Shown here piece by piece: positions 61,013-64,000 of a stretch of 64,000 nucleotides of DNA. Within the stretch, counting starts at the first letter, position 1; each line of letters begins with the position of its first letter. The notes under the pieces were generated by a model. The model did not search any database. It worked only from the letters and a program-made list of their open reading frames with translations, and was not told the origin of the DNA. The position numbers and the translations under genes were made by a program. This DNA comes from Cellulomonas gelida. Lineage in GTDB: Bacteria > Actinomycetota > Actinomycetes > Actinomycetales > Cellulomonadaceae. The DNA lies in the NCBI RefSeq assembly GCF_006538725.1, contig NZ_BJLQ01000011.1, positions 1 through 64,000 of the forward strand. Direction: 5' to 3'.

Positions 61013-61651
61013 TCAGGAGCCGTCGCACTCGGCGGACGGGTGATGCGACTTCTCGGTCATGATGGCGACCGAGGAGCCGCCCGGGACGTCGACCGTGCGG
61101 GTGAGGCCGAGCGTGGTCACGTCGAGGCGCAACGAGTCGATCCCCGTGCCGCTGCCTCCCGCGAACTCGGCGCACCCGAACCCGAGCGCGAACTGCACGC
61201 CGAACGACTCACCGGGACCGACCGTCAGGACGTCGGCCGCGCGGTCGATGATCTCGTCGGTCACGCTGCCGTCGTCCGGCAGGCTGAACAGGTGCGCGCG
61301 CCACTCGTAGGTGCTCGGCTCGAAGGCGGCGAGCCGCACGTCGACCGGGACGCGTCCGTCGTTGCGGAAGCTCCACACGCCGTCGTAGGTGCCGTCCGAC
61401 GGATCGACGACCGTCGACTCGTCGGGGCCGAACAGCCCGAACCCGAAGGGTTCCTCGAGCGCGTCGGGATCTGCGGCCCCGGTGTAGCTCGACGACAGCG
61501 TCGGGTTCAGCCCGACGACGAGCCACGCCCCGAGGACGAGCGCGACGGCGCCGCTGACGGCCCATGGCAGCCACCGTCGCAGCCGGACCGGCGTCGACGC
61601 GACGGACTCGTCCGGTACGGCGGGAGGAGCGGTTGGCTCCGGCGTGGTCAT
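61013..61651 (-). CDS. membrane-anchored protein of unknown function
   Basis: This 212-residue protein has a Pro/Thr-rich N terminus, one transmembrane helix (RRWLPWAVSGAVALVLGAWLVVGL) and an extracytoplasmic beta-rich domain (TYDGVWSFRNDGRVPVDVRLAAFEP, VGPGESFGVQFALGFGCAEFAGGSGTG, RTVDVPGGSSVAIM, ending HPSAECDGS). I do not recognise the family; the outer domain looks like a fibronectin-like or immunoglobulin-like fold. ATG at 61651 is preferred, with GGGGGAAC upstream. GTG at 61702 is an alternative with a TACTTT box in front. Two Cys may form a disulphide. Confidence 0.7.
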   Translation of the reverse strand: MTTPEPTAPPAVPDESVASTPVRLRRWLPWAVSGAVALVLGAWLVVGLNPTLSSSYTGAADPDALEEPFGFGLFGPDESTVVDPSDGTYDGVWSFRNDGRVPVDVRLAAFEPSTYEWRAHLFSLPDDGSVTDEIIDRAADVLTVGPGESFGVQFALGFGCAEFAGGSGTGIDSLRLDVTTLGLTRTVDVPGGSSVAIMTEKSHHPSAECDGS

Positions 61652-61800
61652 GGCGTCCGTTCCCCCGCGCTCGGGACCTGCGGCGTCGTCGGTGGCGTGC
61701 ACCTTTCACCCGGGAAAGTAGCGCGAGCAGGGGAAGCCAGGGGCCGGTCTGTGGATGAAGCGGGGACACGGTTAGGGTCGCAGGCGACGAGGAGGTCGCG

Positions 61801-62880
61801 ATGGCGCAGCTGCGGTTCGGGATCGTGGGGAGTGGGTGGCGCGCGGAGTTCTTCGCGCGGGCGGCGCGGGCGCTGCCGGAGCGGTTCGCGTGCACGGGAG
61901 TCGTGACGCGGTCGGCGGAGCGCGGCGCGCACGTCGAGGCCGAGTGGGGCGTGCCGACGGTCCGCTCGATCGCCGAGCTCGTCGCGGGCCCGGACCGGCC
62001 CGACATCGTCGTGGTGTCCGTGCCGTGGCCCGTGACGCCGGAGGCGACGCGCGCGCTCGTCGCCGCGGGCGTCCCCGTCCTCGCCGAGACGCCACCCGCC
62101 CCGGACGTCGAGGGGCTTGAGCGGCTGTGGGCCGACGTGGGCGCCTCGGGGCTCGTGCAGGTGGCCGAGCACAGCCCGTTCATGCCCGCGCACCAGGCGC
62201 GTCGCGCCGTGGTCGACGCCGGGCTGATCGGTGCGGCGACGAGCGTACAGATATCGTCCACGCATCTGTACCACGCGGTCGGTCTCATCCGTCACCTGCT
62301 CGACGCCGGCCGCGACGAGGTCGTCGTGCGCGCCCACCGGTTCACCGCGCCGCTGCTCGAGCCCCTCGCGCGCGACGGCTGGACCGGCGAGACGCAGCCG
62401 CGCGACGCCCGCACGCTCATCGCGACGCTCGACTTCGGCGGCGGCCGCTCCGGCACGTACGACTTCACGGACAACCAGTGGCACAACCCGCTGCGCACCA
62501 ACCGGATCGTCGTGCGCGGGTCGCACGGCGAGATCGTCGGCGACGACGTCACGTGGTTCGCGGGCGAGCGCACGGTGCTGGCCAGCTCGATCGAACGGCG
62601 GGTGAGCGGGCGCGAGCAGAACCTCGACGGGTTCGACCTGGAGCACCTGAGCCTGGGCGAGCGGGTGCTGTACCGGAACCCGTTCCTCGGGTCGCGGTTC
62701 GCCGACGACGAGCTCGCGGTCGCGCACCTGCTCGCGGCGTGCTCGTCGTGGCTGCACGACGGCGGCCCGGAGCCCTACCCGCTCGCGGACGGCTGCCACG
62801 ACCACCGCGTCGCGCTGGCGATGGAGGAGGCCGCGGACACCGGCCGCACCGTCACCGTCCCGACGCCGCCCTGGCGCTGA
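61801..62880 (+). CDS. Gfo/Idh/MocA-family oxidoreductase with altered EKP motif
   Basis: This 359-residue NAD(P)-binding protein starts LRFGIVGSGWRAEFFARAARALPER (Rossmann GxGxxG). A second alpha/beta domain holds HLYHAVGLIRHLLDAG and RFTAPLLEPLARDGWTG. The family's catalytic lysine sits in an EKP tripeptide; here the equivalent position reads Glu96-Thr97-Pro98 (LAETPPAP), so the lysine is missing. It may still use another residue or may act as a binding protein. ATG at 61801 follows GAGGAGGTCGCG closely and a TTAGGGT box upstream. Its substrate (sugar or inositol) is unknown. Confidence 0.88.
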   Translation: MAQLRFGIVGSGWRAEFFARAARALPERFACTGVVTRSAERGAHVEAEWGVPTVRSIAELVAGPDRPDIVVVSVPWPVTPEATRALVAAGVPVLAETPPAPDVEGLERLWADVGASGLVQVAEHSPFMPAHQARRAVVDAGLIGAATSVQISSTHLYHAVGLIRHLLDAGRDEVVVRAHRFTAPLLEPLARDGWTGETQPRDARTLIATLDFGGGRSGTYDFTDNQWHNPLRTNRIVVRGSHGEIVGDDVTWFAGERTVLASSIERRVSGREQNLDGFDLEHLSLGERVLYRNPFLGSRFADDELAVAHLLAACSSWLHDGGPEPYPLADGCHDHRVALAMEEAADTGRTVTVPTPPWR

Positions 62881-62903
62881 CGGGCGGGCTCACCCCGAGG
62901 AGG

Positions 62904-63854
62904 TCAGTCCCCGTCGTGCGCGAACAGCGCGCTCACGGACTCCCCGGAGTGGATCCGGCGCACGGCCTCCGCGAACGCGGGCGCGACCCCCAGCACGGTC
63001 ACGCGGTCGTCGTCGGCGAGGTCGTCGTGCGGGACGGTGTCCGTGCAGACCACCCCGGAGACACGGCCTGACGCGGTGATGCGGTCGAGCGCGCCGTGCG
63101 AGAACAGCCCGTGCGTGCAGGCCACCTGGATGCGCCGCGCACCGGCGTCCTCGAGCAGGCGGACGATCGCCAGGATCGTGCTGCCGTTGGCGATCTCGTC
63201 GTCCAGCACGATCACGTCGCGGCCCGCGACGTCGCCGATGATCGTCGAGATGGTCACCGCGTCCCCGTCGAGCCGCTCCTTGGACCCCGCGGCCACGGGC
63301 GTGCCGAGCATCTTCGCGAACAGCGTCGCGGTCTTGGCGTTGCCGAGGTCGGGGGAGACGACCGTCGTGCGGGAGAGGTCCTGCAGCGAGAAGTGCGTCG
63401 CGAGCTCGTGCAGCGCGTGCAGCTGGTCGGTCGGGACGCGGAAGAACGCGTGCACCTGCGGGGCGTGCAAGGACATCGTCAGGATGCGGTCCACACCGGC
63501 GGTGGTCAGCAGGTCCGCGACGAGCCGGCCGCCGATCGAGATGCGCGGCGCGTCCTTCTTGTCGGAGCGCGCGTAGGCGAAGTGCGGCATGACCGCGGTG
63601 ATCCGCTTGGCGGAGGCGCCGCGTGCCGCGTCGATCATCAGCAGGAGCTCCATGAGGTTCTCCTGCACGGGCGCGACGATCGGCTGCACCAGGAACACGT
63701 CCCGCTCGCGGCAGTTCGCCAGGAGCTGGACCTGCAGGCAGTCGTTGGCGAACCGCTGCAGCCGTGACCCGCTCAGCGGGACCTGGAGGTAGTCGCACAT
63801 CCCTGCCGCGAAGCTGCGACCCGCCTGCCCCGCGAACACCCGGATCTTCCTCAC
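62904..63854 (-). CDS. divergent ribose-phosphate pyrophosphokinase paralogue
   Basis: This 316-residue protein has the Prs fold: KIRVFAGQAGRSFAAGMCDYL, LMELLLMIDAARGASAKRITAVMPHFAYARSDKKDAPRISIGGRLVADLL, the ribose-5-P/PRPP loop VIVLDDEIANGSTI. Typical PrsA has DDMIDTxGTI in that loop, and DLHAxQIQGFF where this has SLHAPQVHAFF. So it is a paralogue and may prefer another metal, effector or substrate. Its product would be PRPP for nucleotides, histidine and tryptophan. GTG at 63854. Whether a canonical prs exists elsewhere cannot be seen here. Confidence 0.85.
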   Translation of the reverse strand: MRKIRVFAGQAGRSFAAGMCDYLQVPLSGSRLQRFANDCLQVQLLANCRERDVFLVQPIVAPVQENLMELLLMIDAARGASAKRITAVMPHFAYARSDKKDAPRISIGGRLVADLLTTAGVDRILTMSLHAPQVHAFFRVPTDQLHALHELATHFSLQDLSRTTVVSPDLGNAKTATLFAKMLGTPVAAGSKERLDGDAVTISTIIGDVAGRDVIVLDDEIANGSTILAIVRLLEDAGARRIQVACTHGLFSHGALDRITASGRVSGVVCTDTVPHDDLADDDRVTVLGVAPAFAEAVRRIHSGESVSALFAHDGD

Positions 63855-63986
63855 CAGGCGGATGCTAGCGGCGTGCGACCTCCGCGGCGCGGCGGAACCG
63901 CGGGGCCCTCCGGAACGGTGGATTCGGCTCGGCGAACTCGCGCTCGTGACCGGAATGTCCGATGCCCGCCTGGCACGATGGCGGCG

Positions 63987-64000
63987 TGACGACCCCGACC
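63987..64000 (+). CDS. first codons of a gene cut by the window end
   Basis: GTG at 63987 begins GTGACGACCCCGACC and runs off the window. CACGAT stands about 8-13 bases before the GTG as a likely -10, so the transcript may be leaderless. Nothing can be said about the product. Confidence 0.35.

Overview
The window is chromosomal DNA from a very G+C-rich actinobacterium. Codon third positions are almost all G or C, GTG starts are common, and many genes appear leaderless (a TANNNT-like -10 a few bases before the start codon). A secreted GH81 beta-1,3-glucanase with a Pro-Thr/Ser linker and a CBM6 points to a polysaccharide-degrading member of the Cellulomonadaceae, Cellulomonas being the best guess. 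That assignment is inference from style and gene content; there is no rRNA here to settle it. No prophage, transposase, integrase, CRISPR array, tRNA or rRNA was seen.

Layout. 1-11.8 kb: G-rich DNA with a tiny ORF, an AlkZ-like winged-helix protein, a fatty acid desaturase, cspA, a secreted phytase-esterase-like protein with Ig-like repeats, a LacI regulator with its own operator, and the GH81 glucanase. 11.8-14.3 kb: low-molecular-weight tyrosine phosphatase, a PLP aminotransferase and a small zinc-ribbon protein. 14.4-20.9 kb: a nearly complete molybdenum-cofactor locus in two convergent operons, moeB(rhodanese)-moeA-moaC-mobA-DUF6457-moaD on the + strand and mogA-moaE-moaA on the - strand. 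21.0-25.9 kb: a tandem glycine riboswitch in front of gcvP-gcvT-gcvH. 26.2-28.6 kb: LuxR-type HTH protein, Nudix hydrolase, MalY/PatB lyase and two very small ORFs. 28.7-32.4 kb: the metF-metE operon on the - strand behind a SAM (S-box) riboswitch. 32.5-38.7 kb: a small leaderless ORF, tag and the giant HrpA helicase. 38.7-46.2 kb: YbaK deacylase, a secreted S33 peptidase, sbcD-sbcC and a membrane-anchored unknown. 46.4-51.2 kb: DUF2993 protein, an HNH-family protein, a GlpF-like channel, an F420-type oxidoreductase and an FBP-domain protein. 51.2-57 kb: VOC protein, uracil-DNA glycosylase, Sua5/YciO protein and a MacB-like ABC exporter. 57-64 kb: EF-G-like GTPase, FKBP lipoprotein, Pr6Pr membrane protein, an unknown membrane protein, a Gfo/Idh/MocA oxidoreductase, a divergent PRPP synthetase and the first bases of a further gene.

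How the genes work together. Two regions are metabolic modules under direct metabolite control: glycine cleavage (glycine riboswitch) and methionine synthesis (SAM riboswitch). They share the folate one-carbon pool, since GcvT makes methylene-THF, MetF reduces it and MetE uses methyl-THF. The Moco operons are tightly coupled by 4-8 base start/stop overlaps, but no molybdoenzyme or molybdate transporter lies in the window. DNA repair is well represented (AlkZ-like, Tag, UDG, SbcCD, Nudix).

The most unusual signal is non-coding. A ~54-bp imperfect palindrome with half-site GACCCAGCGNNTGCTCMGG occurs 12 times in five intergenic gaps. A second, unrelated palindrome built on GCAGGGATGAATGCAGG occurs twice. 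No mobile-element gene accompanies either family here.
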